Shown here: positions 42,746 to 51,208 of the stretch, piece by piece
How positions within the stretch are numbered: the first letter of the stretch is position 1
Layout: every line of letters begins with the position of its first letter
Origin: Microbacterium phyllosphaerae
GTDB taxonomy: Bacteria; Actinomycetota; Actinomycetes; Actinomycetales; Microbacteriaceae
Assembly (NCBI RefSeq): GCF_017876435.1
Contig: NZ_JAGIOA010000001.1
Location: 372,001 to 436,000, forward strand
DNA: 64,000 bases
Reading direction: 5' to 3'
The notes under the pieces: generated by a model
Database searches by the model: none
Told to the model about the DNA's origin: nothing
The model's input: only the letters and a program-made list of their open reading frames with translations
Program-made: the position numbers and the translations under genes

Positions 42746-43723
42746 ATGAAACGCCTCGCGCCCGCAGCGCCCATCGTCCTCACCGTCCTCCTCGTCACAG
42801 GTTGCTCAGGAGGGTCTTCGGCAGAGGAAGGATGGACGACGCCTGAGGTCCCGGCAGAGCTGTCCGCGTCGCAGGCCCTGGGCGCTTTGCCCTTCGATTC
42901 GTTCGCGATGGGGAACTCTGAGCGGGAGCAACTGCAACAGGGAACTGCCGAACTGCTGAATCGGTGCCTCTCGGATTACAACCTGTCCGCAACGTTCAGC
43001 GGCGACTACATCCAGCAGGTGAGCGAGGACCCGAAAGACCCCTTCATCTACCAGTGGGGCGGGAGGCTGGGAACCTTGCCGCTGGATCAAGCCAAGGAGT
43101 ACGGATATGCGGCCCCTCCCGGCGGCGACTGGTCCAATGGTGCCGGCATCTATCTGGCCAGCGCAGAGAATCTGAACCCCGTGATGCCCGATGACCCGAC
43201 TGAGGCCGCACAGCTTTCAGCCGCGATGTACGGGCCAGAACAGGGCATGATCCTCGGCGAAGGAGGAGCTGACGAAGCACTCTCCGAGGACCTTATTCCC
43301 ACCGACGGCTCGGGGAATCCGCCTCCGGAAAAGGGGTGTTACGGTGCGGTGGAAGACCAGGTAGGAGTGTCATTCGTAGACCTGCGCGACGTGACCTCCG
43401 ACATCTACGGCCTGGCGTTCAGCCACGACGCCGTGAAAGAGAAAGCACGCACGTGGTCGGCGTGCATGAAGGACGCCGGGTTCGACTACGCACGGTTCGA
43501 AGAGGCTCCCACCGCCAATGCAGGAGCTATCACCGCCGACACCATCGCGGCCGCCACGGCCGACGTGGAATGCACGAATGCCAGCCGTTGGACCGACACG
43601 TTCTACTTCGTCCTCGGCGACTACGAACAGCAGGCCATCGACAAGCAACCTGAGAAGTTCCAGTCCGCGCTCGACGCGGAACGTGAGCGCCTCGACGCGG
43701 TCAACACACTCTTGGGTGAATAG
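42746..43723 (+). CDS. Lipoprotein of export cassette 2
   Basis: The 325-residue product has a lipobox (VLLVTGCSGG) with the anchor cysteine near residue 17. The mature part is acidic, with the shared cassette motif TWSACMKDAGFDY and an earlier LNRCLSDYNL. It is longer than the lipoproteins of cassettes 1 (206) and 3 (176). The stop lies directly against the ATG of the adaptor gene. It probably acts outside the membrane with the adaptor, or protects the cell. Confidence 0.82.
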   Translation: MKRLAPAAPIVLTVLLVTGCSGGSSAEEGWTTPEVPAELSASQALGALPFDSFAMGNSEREQLQQGTAELLNRCLSDYNLSATFSGDYIQQVSEDPKDPFIYQWGGRLGTLPLDQAKEYGYAAPPGGDWSNGAGIYLASAENLNPVMPDDPTEAAQLSAAMYGPEQGMILGEGGADEALSEDLIPTDGSGNPPPEKGCYGAVEDQVGVSFVDLRDVTSDIYGLAFSHDAVKEKARTWSACMKDAGFDYARFEEAPTANAGAITADTIAAATADVECTNASRWTDTFYFVLGDYEQQAIDKQPEKFQSALDAERERLDAVNTLLGE

Positions 43724-44821
43724 ATGGCGACGAACGGAAGACCAGCGGCACGGATGACACCCACTCGCCGTGTGGGAGTCCTCCTGCTGGCGACCGCTCT
43801 CGTGTCGGCAGCCATCGGGGGCGCAGCCGGCTTCTTTGTGAGATCGCCCGCGCAAGTCGCTGCCGATGCGGCACCCCCGTCGCCCAGCGAGCTGACTGTT
43901 GCGGTCGAGGAGGGCACCATTGCGGATCCGATCCTGCTGCCTGGCGTCGTTGCTCTCGGTAGCGTCATAGAACTCACTCCGGCCGGCGCTGGCGTCGTGA
44001 CAGAGCTCCCCGTCGCCATTGGTGCGCAATTCAGCGCAGGCACGGTCATCGCAGAGGTGAACGACAGGCCCGTCATCTACCTGCAGGGAGCGATTCCGCT
44101 GCTGCGCGACCTGCGCCCGGGCGACAAGGGGCAGGATGTTCGCCGCCTCCAGGAAGCACTGCGTCCTTGGCTGAAAGGCGAGCCCGACGGGACGTGGGGT
44201 GCAGGTACAACCAACGCGCTACGCGCTCTCTACAAGGCCGTGGGGTACCAGGTTCCTGCGGAGAGCGCCGCTCTCCAGTCCGAGCTCGTCTTCGGTCCGG
44301 TCGCCACCGCGACGGCGCTCAGCATCAAATCCCCGCTCGGCGGTGGTGTCGAGAGCCCACTGATTCGAGCGACGACGTCTGATCCGACGGTGACCGCGGA
44401 AGTCACGGATGCGATGTCGCAGCTTCTCGCCGTCGGCGACCGCGTGTCTGTGACCGGGAGTGCCATTGGAGGCGCACAGGAGGGCACCATCACAGCGGTC
44501 GGCGGGCTGGTGTCAGGAGAGGATGGGATCAGCCGCGCCACGGTCGTCATCCAACCGGACGCCGCGCTGTCAGCGGGGGCAATCGACGGCAAGGTAGAGA
44601 TCACCGTTCAGGCCAGCGCGGAGGCCGAGACTGGCCTGCTCGTCCCGCTCTCCGCCGTTCGTTCGAATGCGACCGGTGGAACTTACGTGCTCATCAGGGA
44701 CGGAGACGATACCCACAGGGTGACGGTGACCGTCGACGACACGGGTGGCGGACAAGCCCGAGTGACCGCCAGCGAAGGGGACCTCGACGTCGGTGATCTG
44801 GTCGTCGTGGGCGTGCAATGA
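43724..44821 (+). CDS. MacA-like adaptor with peptidoglycan-binding domain, cassette 2
   Basis: The 365-residue product has an N-terminal membrane anchor (VGVLLLATALVSAAIGGAAG). A beta-rich stretch leads to a typical peptidoglycan-binding module (LRPGDKGQDVRRLQEAL, TWGAGTTNALRALYKAVGY) near residues 130-180. It ends in HlyD-like beta repeats (VPLSAVRSNATGGTYVLI). It overlaps the ATPase gene by ATGA. This three-part machine moves an unknown substrate across the membrane and wall. Confidence 0.85.
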   Translation: MATNGRPAARMTPTRRVGVLLLATALVSAAIGGAAGFFVRSPAQVAADAAPPSPSELTVAVEEGTIADPILLPGVVALGSVIELTPAGAGVVTELPVAIGAQFSAGTVIAEVNDRPVIYLQGAIPLLRDLRPGDKGQDVRRLQEALRPWLKGEPDGTWGAGTTNALRALYKAVGYQVPAESAALQSELVFGPVATATALSIKSPLGGGVESPLIRATTSDPTVTAEVTDAMSQLLAVGDRVSVTGSAIGGAQEGTITAVGGLVSGEDGISRATVVIQPDAALSAGAIDGKVEITVQASAEAETGLLVPLSAVRSNATGGTYVLIRDGDDTHRVTVTVDDTGGGQARVTASEGDLDVGDLVVVGVQ

Positions 44822-45492
44822 CGGCTGTCGTCGAGTTGCGTGAGGTGTCTCGTGTCTACGCTGGACCGCCCGAGGTGCACGCTCTAGCAACATCCTCGGT
44901 CACCATCGACGAGGGTGACTTTGTGACCATCGTGGGCCCATCCGGGTCAGGGAAGTCCACGCTGCTGAACATCTTGGGACTGCTCGACAAACCCACGGCG
45001 GGCACCTACACGCTAAGAGGTCAGGACGTCACGCTCCTCTCGGAGAACGACAGGGCGCGTGTACGAGGCACCGACATCGGATTCGTCTTCCAGTCTTTTC
45101 ACCTGCTTGAACAGCGCACATGCCTGGAGAACGTGATGCTCAGCGACCTGTACAACGGAACGTCTGAGCGTGAATCTCGTAGTCGGGCGTCGGAGGCCCT
45201 GGAAGCGGTGGGTCTCGGTTCGTTCGAACGTCGGCTACCCACAGAGCTATCCGGTGGACAACAACAGCGAGTCGCCATCGCCAGAGCGTTGGCCGCCAAT
45301 CCCGCGGTGCTTCTGTGCGATGAGCCAACAGGAAACCTCGACAGCGTCACGGCCAACGCCATTCTCGCGTTGTTCGACGAGCTCAACGATGCGGGGCGAA
45401 CCGTCGTGCTGATCACGCACGACGCTGAGGTCGCACGTTACGGGAACCGAACACTACACATGCTCGACGGCACGCTAGGTGAGAAGTCGTGA
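44818..45492 (+). CDS. ABC transporter ATPase, MacB type, cassette 2
   Basis: The 224-residue product has Walker A GPSGSGKST, Q-loop IGFVFQSFHLLE, signature LSGGQQQR, Walker B VLLCDEPTGNLD and the switch histidine in ITHDAEV. LLDKPTAGTY and GNLD are typical of the LolD/MacB branch. It is closer to the cassette 3 ATPase than to that of cassette 1. It overlaps the permease by GTGA. Confidence 0.94.
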   Translation: MTAVVELREVSRVYAGPPEVHALATSSVTIDEGDFVTIVGPSGSGKSTLLNILGLLDKPTAGTYTLRGQDVTLLSENDRARVRGTDIGFVFQSFHLLEQRTCLENVMLSDLYNGTSERESRSRASEALEAVGLGSFERRLPTELSGGQQQRVAIARALAANPAVLLCDEPTGNLDSVTANAILALFDELNDAGRTVVLITHDAEVARYGNRTLHMLDGTLGEKS

Positions 45493-46673
45493 GCGGCCGT
45501 CCCGTGCGTCGGAGGCTGCTGAACGAGGCGATGGCCGGCGTCGTGCAGCGCTCGTCTCGGTCCGGGATGACGATTGTCGGAATCGCCATCGGTGTCGCAT
45601 CCTTCGTTGCAGTTCTCGGTGTCACCGCCAGCGCGAACGGTCAGATCAGTGACGAGTTCCTGAAGGTGGAAGCCACACAGATCACTGTGACACCGCGCAG
45701 CGGCGGAACAGGCACTGAGCTTCTCTTCGCCGCAGACGCGGACAGCCGCGTGTCCCAGATCGACGGTGTCACCGCGACCGGACGCTGGTGGAACGTCCCG
45801 GGCGTCACCGTCAGCGTGAATCCGCCCTCCATCGACCCAGGATCATCGCAACCTCCCCTATTGGCGGTAACGCCCGGCTACTTCGATCTCGTGGGCGCGG
45901 ATGTCTCGAGCGGTCGCACGTTCGATGACTTCCATCAAGACCAACCCGTCGCCGTCATCGGAGAGAAGCTCGCCGGCGACCTCGGCATCGACAACGTCGC
46001 CGACCAACCCGTGGTCGTGCTCAACAACCTTCGAGTCACCGTCATCGGAGTTGTTGACAACACGACCGGCTCTAGTGCCGCCCTGACGAGCGTCATCATC
46101 CCGGCGGGGTTCGCCCGCGAGCACTTCACCGCCCCAGGGCAGCGGGAGACGATGGTCGTTGCCACCGAGGTGGGAGCATCGACGGTGGTCGCCGACCAAC
46201 TCGCTGTGGCCTTGAACCCTGCGGAACTCACCGCGTACCAGATTGTTCCGCCGCCGAAGCCGACGGTCGTCAAGGACAGGGTGAACGGATCCACCCAGGC
46301 GCTTTTCTTCGCGCTAGCGGGAATCTGCGTACTCGTCAGTGGCGTCGGAATCGCGAATGTCTCCCTACTGGGGGTCATCGCTCGCACCCGCGAGATCGCC
46401 CTTCGACGCTCACTCGGCGCCCTACCGAGACACATCGCGATCCAGTTCTTGGGCGAGTCGGCCGTGCGCGGGCTACTCGGTGGCTTGGTCGGAACGGCCC
46501 TGGCGATGGCCGCAGTGACTGTCATCGCGTTGAGCCAACAGTGGACAGCGGTCATAGAGCCATGGTCACTCGTCGCTGGGCCAGTGATGGGCGTGGCTAT
46601 CGGGTCTATCGCCGGGTTGTATCCAGCGATCCGCGCTACGAAGATCGAACCCGTTGAAGCGTTCCGCCGGTGA
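45489..46673 (+). CDS. MacB/FtsX-type permease, cassette 2
   Basis: GTG start overlapping the ATPase stop. The 394-residue product has one N-terminal helix (GMTIVGIAIGVASFVAVLGV), a MacB-type extracellular domain, and three C-terminal helices (LFFALAGICVLVSGVGIAN; GLLGGLVGTALAMAAVTVIA; a last one ending SIAGLYPAIRATKIEP). The GxxIANVxLxxxxxRxxEIxLRRSLGA stretch is diagnostic of MacB/FtsX permeases. It closes the cassette; no terminator was found behind it. Confidence 0.93.
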   Translation: MSGRPVRRRLLNEAMAGVVQRSSRSGMTIVGIAIGVASFVAVLGVTASANGQISDEFLKVEATQITVTPRSGGTGTELLFAADADSRVSQIDGVTATGRWWNVPGVTVSVNPPSIDPGSSQPPLLAVTPGYFDLVGADVSSGRTFDDFHQDQPVAVIGEKLAGDLGIDNVADQPVVVLNNLRVTVIGVVDNTTGSSAALTSVIIPAGFAREHFTAPGQRETMVVATEVGASTVVADQLAVALNPAELTAYQIVPPPKPTVVKDRVNGSTQALFFALAGICVLVSGVGIANVSLLGVIARTREIALRRSLGALPRHIAIQFLGESAVRGLLGGLVGTALAMAAVTVIALSQQWTAVIEPWSLVAGPVMGVAIGSIAGLYPAIRATKIEPVEAFRR

Positions 46674-46772
46674 ATCCCGGGTGCATCTGAAATAGGACTT
46701 GTGACGGAATCGTGTTTGGTTCTAAACTCATAGCGTCAGCTGGGTGACATAATCTGATGAGATGGGGACGGC

Positions 46773-47489
46773 ATGGATGCAAGTATCGGTGACAGCGCAT
46801 GGTTTCAGCAGCGTTTTGGGGACGCAGGACCGGCGGTAGCGAAAGCACTTATCCGAGCGGGCCACGAGGCGCATAACCGCTCGAGCGACACGAAGGCCGC
46901 GAGCGGACTGACAACCGACGAAGCGTACGGCGCGACGTTCTGGCAGGTGCTCGCCATCGACCTCGTCGAGCAGCTCTCGAGCGCCCAAGGGATCCGCGCC
47001 CTCAAGCCGAAGGGTGCTCGGCATCCACTGCCCATCGTCAACGGCACCACCATCCATGCCGTCAAATGTGCATCCAGGTCTGGATCCCGTCACGATCAGC
47101 TGAAGATCCGCTGGTCGCAGTTCCGCGACGACTCGATGTCGCAGGTCGCACGCGTCACCGGTGACGTCCTCCCGCTCGCTGAGTGGCTAGACGAGGAAGA
47201 GGACGAAGGCATCGCCGCCCCCGCCTCCGCGGACGAGAGCGTCGTGCTCGCCGCGTTCGTCGCATCCGCCAGCGGTGGGTTGGAACGGATCTACATCGGT
47301 GACGGTTACATTGACCGCAACGACGATGTGTACTGGGTGCACTACGAAGAAATCCCTGTGCGCCTTGGCGCCGGCGAGCTGACCAGCACCGTCTCCGTCG
47401 TCGCGGAACGCTTCGACTCGGCCCCCGGCTCCGTCGACATCGACATGGGCCTGGTCCGCCGACCTGAAGAAGAAGAGGGAGCCGAGTGA
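46773..47489 (+). CDS. Partner protein of the XRE-ImmA gene
   Basis: The 238-residue product has no domain I recognise. The N-terminal part includes FWQVLAIDLVEQLSSAQGI and PIVNGTTIHAVKCASRSG, the latter looking like the core of a nuclease or ligand-binding alpha/beta fold. An acidic linker (WLDEEEDEGIAAP) and a beta-rich end follow. It overlaps the XRE-ImmA gene by ATGA. Such pairs resemble toxin-antitoxin units in which an ImmA/IrrE protease with an XRE head controls its partner. A CATAAT element near 46748 could be the promoter -10. Confidence 0.75.
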   Translation: MDASIGDSAWFQQRFGDAGPAVAKALIRAGHEAHNRSSDTKAASGLTTDEAYGATFWQVLAIDLVEQLSSAQGIRALKPKGARHPLPIVNGTTIHAVKCASRSGSRHDQLKIRWSQFRDDSMSQVARVTGDVLPLAEWLDEEEDEGIAAPASADESVVLAAFVASASGGLERIYIGDGYIDRNDDVYWVHYEEIPVRLGAGELTSTVSVVAERFDSAPGSVDIDMGLVRRPEEEEGAE

Positions 47490-48625
47490 AACCGCTGAGC
47501 CCGACCGGTCCCACCGCGAGCGCTGAGGCAGTCGCTGCAGCGTTTGATGCCGGACGTCTGCGCCAAGCACGTCAGCTGGCGTTGAAGACGAAGCAGGACG
47601 TTGCGGCCGCTATCGGCGTCTCCCCCGCAGCCGTTGGCCAATACGAGTCGGGATCGTTTGCCCCGAGACCGGAACACATCGAGAAACTCGCCACGTTCCT
47701 GCGCGTCCCAGTCGGCTACTTCGCTGCCGGACGACCACAGGCGCGACTGGAATCCGCTGGCGTCTTCTTCCGAAGCCTGCGGGCGACAGCCGCAAAGCAA
47801 CGAAATAAGGCCATCTCCTACGCGGAGCACGTGTGGGAACTGGCGAACGCTCTGGAAAGCCACGTTCGCTTCCCTCCGGTCGACATCCCTGGTTTCGCAG
47901 GCGGCGAGATTGCACCCGGCACCTTCTCCACTGACCCAGCGACGGCCGCCCAGCAGCTGCGTGCCGCATGGTCGCTGGGCGATGGCCCCATCCCCCAGAT
48001 GCTGCGACTTGTGGAAGCGAAAGGGATCATCACCGTGCTCGTGCCCATGGTGGAAACCGAGGTCGCGCGCATCGATGCGTTCTCGACGACCTCGCTCGGG
48101 CGCCCCCTCATGATCCTGTCCCCCGACCGCGCTGACGACGTGTACCGCCACCGGTTCAGCATCGCTCATGAGCTCGGGCACATCATCCTCCACGGAGGAC
48201 GCACCTCAGGCACCCTCGATCTGGAACGGGAAGCAGACCGATTCGCGGCGGAGTTCCTCACCCCGGCCCGCATGCTGGATGCGGAACTCGAGTCCCGACT
48301 CGACATGAACCATGTCCTGACCATGAGTAACCGCTGGGGAGTGCAGCCAAGCTCCATCGTGCTGCGCAGCCGTGAACTCGGGAAGATCTCCGAAGCCTCA
48401 GCACGTCGCGGCTACATCCGCCTGCATCAGATGGCGGTAACCGTCGAACCGGTCGCGAAGTTCCCTGGCGAACAGCCCCTCCTACTGTCCCGCGCCGTTG
48501 AGCTTGCCAGCGAGGTCGGCATCACCATCCCAACGCTTGCCGCAGAACTCGCCTGGACCCCCGCTCACCTACGGCTGATGCTGGGCGAGTCAGACACTCG
48601 CCCGCAGCTCTCCATCGTTCCGTGA
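47486..48625 (+). CDS. XRE-family regulator fused to an ImmA/IrrE metallopeptidase
   Basis: The 379-residue product has an XRE helix-turn-helix at residues about 30-80 (LALKTKQDVAAAIGVSPAAV, YESGSFAPRPEHIEKLATFL). It then has an ImmA/IrrE domain with H228-E-L-G-H232 in SIAHELGHIILHGG and a downstream acidic ligand in EREADRFAAEFLTP. These proteins cut repressors or antitoxins after DNA damage or infection and often sit on mobile elements. The partner is the gene directly upstream. The C-terminal 100 residues form another helical region that may sense the trigger. Confidence 0.92.
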   Translation: MKPLSPTGPTASAEAVAAAFDAGRLRQARQLALKTKQDVAAAIGVSPAAVGQYESGSFAPRPEHIEKLATFLRVPVGYFAAGRPQARLESAGVFFRSLRATAAKQRNKAISYAEHVWELANALESHVRFPPVDIPGFAGGEIAPGTFSTDPATAAQQLRAAWSLGDGPIPQMLRLVEAKGIITVLVPMVETEVARIDAFSTTSLGRPLMILSPDRADDVYRHRFSIAHELGHIILHGGRTSGTLDLEREADRFAAEFLTPARMLDAELESRLDMNHVLTMSNRWGVQPSSIVLRSRELGKISEASARRGYIRLHQMAVTVEPVAKFPGEQPLLLSRAVELASEVGITIPTLAAELAWTPAHLRLMLGESDTRPQLSIVP

Positions 48626-48647
48626 TGCGAGGCACACAGCCTCGTCC

Positions 48648-48809
48648 TCAGCGCGAGTAGAGCGACGTGTCCAAGGTCGATTCAAGACTCCAAATCGTGT
48701 GGAAATCGGCCCATGATTGCCCCGACAGGATCTTGCGGATCGTCCCCTCGTCGACGCCCGCATCCCGAGCCAGGCAAACACTGAGGTCGCCGAAAAACCC
48801 AGCCAGTTG
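48648..48809 (-). pseudogene. C-terminal fragment of a small HTH-type regulator
   Basis: On the minus strand the frame reads GDLSVCLARDAGVDEGTIRK and ILSGQSWADFHTIWSLESTL, and stops at 48648. The piece ARDAGVDEGTIRKILSGQSWAD is a typical XRE/Cro recognition region plus loop. The frame begins exactly at the 38-base repeat, with a stop codon inside the repeat, so the gene has lost its N-terminus to whatever event placed the repeat. Confidence 0.6.
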
Positions 48810-48846
48810 AGATCGTCAAACTATGCGATCCGGTGCAACAGCCCCT
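48809..48846. repeat. 38-base repeat, copy B (mate at 712-749)
   Basis: 35 of 38 bases match copy A in the same orientation. Its left border coincides with the break in the HTH-type gene remnant. On the minus strand it reads CTGTTGCACCGGATCGCATA, then GTTTGACGATCTC, IS30-end-like as in copy A. Confidence 0.6.
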
Positions 48847-49238
48847 TTAACTGTGGGCCCTCCGCCCGATTGCCGGCCCCTCGGCGACGGAGTTCGTTTC
48901 AGCAACTTTCGGGCGTCCGGGCTATGACTCGCGTGCGTCAATCTCCATTGAGGGGGCTTCGGCGCCGGAACCTCAACGACGCCGCGGCCACCGTCGATGC
49001 TTCCTCTCCCTCCCGTTAGACACAACCGCTGCAGCGGCCGCGGGGAAGATCATCTCGTGCATTCGGTCCCAGTGACGTCCACGCCATGCGTCGAACAGAT
49101 CCAGCGTGGAAATGACGGGGTGCTCCAATGACCGGACAAACTCCGTCGTGCTCGTCGTCGCCGGGATCGCGATTGCTGTCACGACTCGTCGCCGGAACGA
49201 GAACACCGCCACAGATTTCTAACAACGGACACATCGAT

Positions 49239-49282
49239 GGCCTGGCGCCCGCAGCCGATTGTTCGACTGCGGGCGCCAGGCC
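49239..49282. terminator. 16-bp hairpin after cassette 3
   Basis: GGCCTGGCGCCCGCAG (49239-49254) pairs perfectly with 49267-49282 around a 12-base loop. It lies five bases after the permease stop (minus strand), so it is the operon terminator or 3' stabiliser. Confidence 0.8.
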
Positions 49283-49286
49283 TCTC

Positions 49287-50519
49287 TTAGATGCTCAAGG
49301 CTGCGGTCGGCGGAGTCCGCGCCGCACGGGCAGCCGGGTACAGCCCAGCGATGGCCCCGATGGCGAGAGTGCTTCCCACGGCCGCGCCGAACAACTCAGG
49401 TGGCACCGCGAACGGCCATCCGTTCAAAGCGCCGACAGAGAGAACGACGATGACCCCCAGGAGCGAGCCCATCACGCCGCCAAGAGCGGAGAGCAGCAGC
49501 GCCTCCGCAAGGAACTGCGCACGGATGTGTGCCCTCGTTGCACCCAGCGCCCGCCGCAACCCAATCTCGCGTCGCCGTTCGAGGACCGAGATGATCATGG
49601 TGTTCGCGACACCGATACCGCCGACTAGCAATGCGATTGAGCCGAGGCCGACGAGAAGTCCCGTGAAAGCCTGATCTACAGCGGACTTCGCGGCGAGTGC
49701 ATCGGATGGCCGGGACACCGCCACTTCCTCCGGCGCCTGCGGATTGACAGTCGCAGGGAGCAGTTCGCGGACCTGCTCGATGAGATCCTCCGCAACCCGC
49801 TGGTAGACCGTCGAGGGGCTTCCATCCCATTCGAACTCGGAGCGCGCGATCCCTTCGCCGACGAGGGCGCTCAGATCGAGCTCGGGCGCCAATGCGGAAG
49901 GTTCCAGAATACCGACGACCGCGAAGTACTGCCCGCCCATCCACACGTTGGTCCCGATGGTGTGCACGCCGAGGTGGCCTGCAGCCGTCGCCCCCAATAC
50001 GACCGCTGGGAACTGCCCTGTCGATGCGTTCAGCCATGCTCCGCTGGCGACTCTTGTCGCCGTCACATCGAGCAGATCGAGGTCGGCGGTGAGCACCGTG
50101 ATGCCACCGGTTGCGGACTCATTGATGAGTTCGCTGCGGTATACGTTGGCGGAGAGCTTCGCGGTACCGCTGGCGCCTTCCGCGCCGAGCATCTGCCGGG
50201 CTTTTCCGATGGTGCTCTCAGGGAGCTTTGTGTCCTCCCCGAGCATGCCGGTGTTCGCCTCGGCGGTGAGCAGGTTCGTTCCCAGCGCCTCCAGCTGAGT
50301 GTTCAACTGCGCTTGACTGGACGTGGAGATGCCCACCACAGCAATCATCGCAGCGATTCCGATGGCGATACCGAGCGCGGACAGCACTGCCCGCAGAGGC
50401 CGGGTTCGCAGCCCGACACCGCCGAGCTGCAGTATGTCGGCGGCGCGCAGCTTGGATCGCAGACGCGCCCCCGCGGGCGCGTCTGTGGAGTCGATGATCT
50501 CCTCGTGTTCTGTTGTCAT
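49287..50519 (-). CDS. MacB/FtsX-type permease, cassette 3
   Basis: The 410-residue product has a short cytoplasmic head and a first helix (AVLSALGIAIGIAAMIAVVG), then a MacB periplasmic-type domain (LEALGTNLLTAEANTGMLG). Three helices follow, with the family stretch GGIGVANTMIISVLERRREI and the end AIAGLYPAARAARTPP. The fragment at 31390 is a close copy of its C-terminus. Its start overlaps the ATPase stop by ATGA. It is the last gene of a four-gene minus-strand operon. Confidence 0.94.
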   Translation of the reverse strand: MTTEHEEIIDSTDAPAGARLRSKLRAADILQLGGVGLRTRPLRAVLSALGIAIGIAAMIAVVGISTSSQAQLNTQLEALGTNLLTAEANTGMLGEDTKLPESTIGKARQMLGAEGASGTAKLSANVYRSELINESATGGITVLTADLDLLDVTATRVASGAWLNASTGQFPAVVLGATAAGHLGVHTIGTNVWMGGQYFAVVGILEPSALAPELDLSALVGEGIARSEFEWDGSPSTVYQRVAEDLIEQVRELLPATVNPQAPEEVAVSRPSDALAAKSAVDQAFTGLLVGLGSIALLVGGIGVANTMIISVLERRREIGLRRALGATRAHIRAQFLAEALLLSALGGVMGSLLGVIVVLSVGALNGWPFAVPPELFGAAVGSTLAIGAIAGLYPAARAARTPPTAALSI

Positions 50520-51208
50520 GCGCGAACTCCTGGCCGTGAAGTGTCGTCGACGATCCGACCGTCCTTGATAGTGATCTGCCGGGGGAATCGAGCGGCGAGT
50601 TCGACATCGTGGGTGATGACGACCACGGTCGTTCCCTGACGGTGCAGTCGTTGCAGCAGCTCCACGACGGCGGCGCCCGACTCCGAGTCAAGGTTTCCGG
50701 TCGGCTCGTCGGCGAGGAGGAGAGTCGGGTCGCTGACGATTGCGCGTGCTATTGCGACACGTTGGCGTTCGCCGCCCGACAGCTGGTGCGGCTTATGGTC
50801 GCGCCTGTGGCTCAACCCCACTCGATCCAGCGCGATCTTGGCCCGACCACGGCGGACGCTTCGCGGCTCACCGAGATAGAGCATGCCATCGGCGACGTTG
50901 TCTACTGCGCTCACGCCGTCACTGAGGTGAAACTGCTGGAACACGAACCCGATCTTGTGAGCCCTCAACGCCGACAGGTCCTGGTCACTGAGTTCCTGTA
51001 CGTCTGCACCACCGATGCGGGCGACCCCTCCCGTTGGTCTGTCCAATGTGCCGATGAGGTTCAGCAGAGTGGACTTGCCGGAACCGCTGGGGCCGACGAT
51101 GGCGACAAGCTCTCCGGCATGTACCGCCAGGTCGACGCCTGCGCACGCGTGCACTGGTGGTTCGCCATACGAACGCTCGACGCCGCGCAATTCGATGACG
51201 GGGGTCAT
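50516..51208 (-). CDS. ABC transporter ATPase, MacB type, cassette 3
   Basis: The 230-residue product has Walker A GPSGSGKST, Q-loop IGFVFQQFHLSD, signature LSGGERQR, Walker B LLLADEPTGNLD and ITHDVEL. It overlaps the adaptor gene upstream and the permease gene downstream by ATGA. Regulation is probably through the two-component system encoded divergently. Confidence 0.95.
   Translation of the reverse strand: MTPVIELRGVERSYGEPPVHACAGVDLAVHAGELVAIVGPSGSGKSTLLNLIGTLDRPTGGVARIGGADVQELSDQDLSALRAHKIGFVFQQFHLSDGVSAVDNVADGMLYLGEPRSVRRGRAKIALDRVGLSHRRDHKPHQLSGGERQRVAIARAIVSDPTLLLADEPTGNLDSESGAAVVELLQRLHRQGTTVVVITHDVELAARFPRQITIKDGRIVDDTSRPGVRA

Larger units (their letters stand above)
48626..49286. 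other. 661-base remnant region between cassettes 2 and 3
   Basis: It contains a truncated HTH-type gene end (48648-48809), the second copy of the 38-base repeat and a strong hairpin. A minus-strand frame of 79 codons at 48973-49212 looks partly protein-like (EFVRSLEHPVISTLDLFDAW) but has no ribosome site, so I do not call it a gene. Confidence 0.5.

Noticed and set aside
712..48846. The 38-base repeats as the two ends of the Tn7-like element
   Set aside because: Tn7-like ends are inverted, start with TGT and hold several TnsB sites. These repeats are direct, single and lack those features.
48973..49212. A 79-codon minus-strand gene after cassette 3
   Set aside because: Partly protein-like, but it has no ribosome site, lies behind a strong hairpin and ends in low-complexity Arg-rich sequence.
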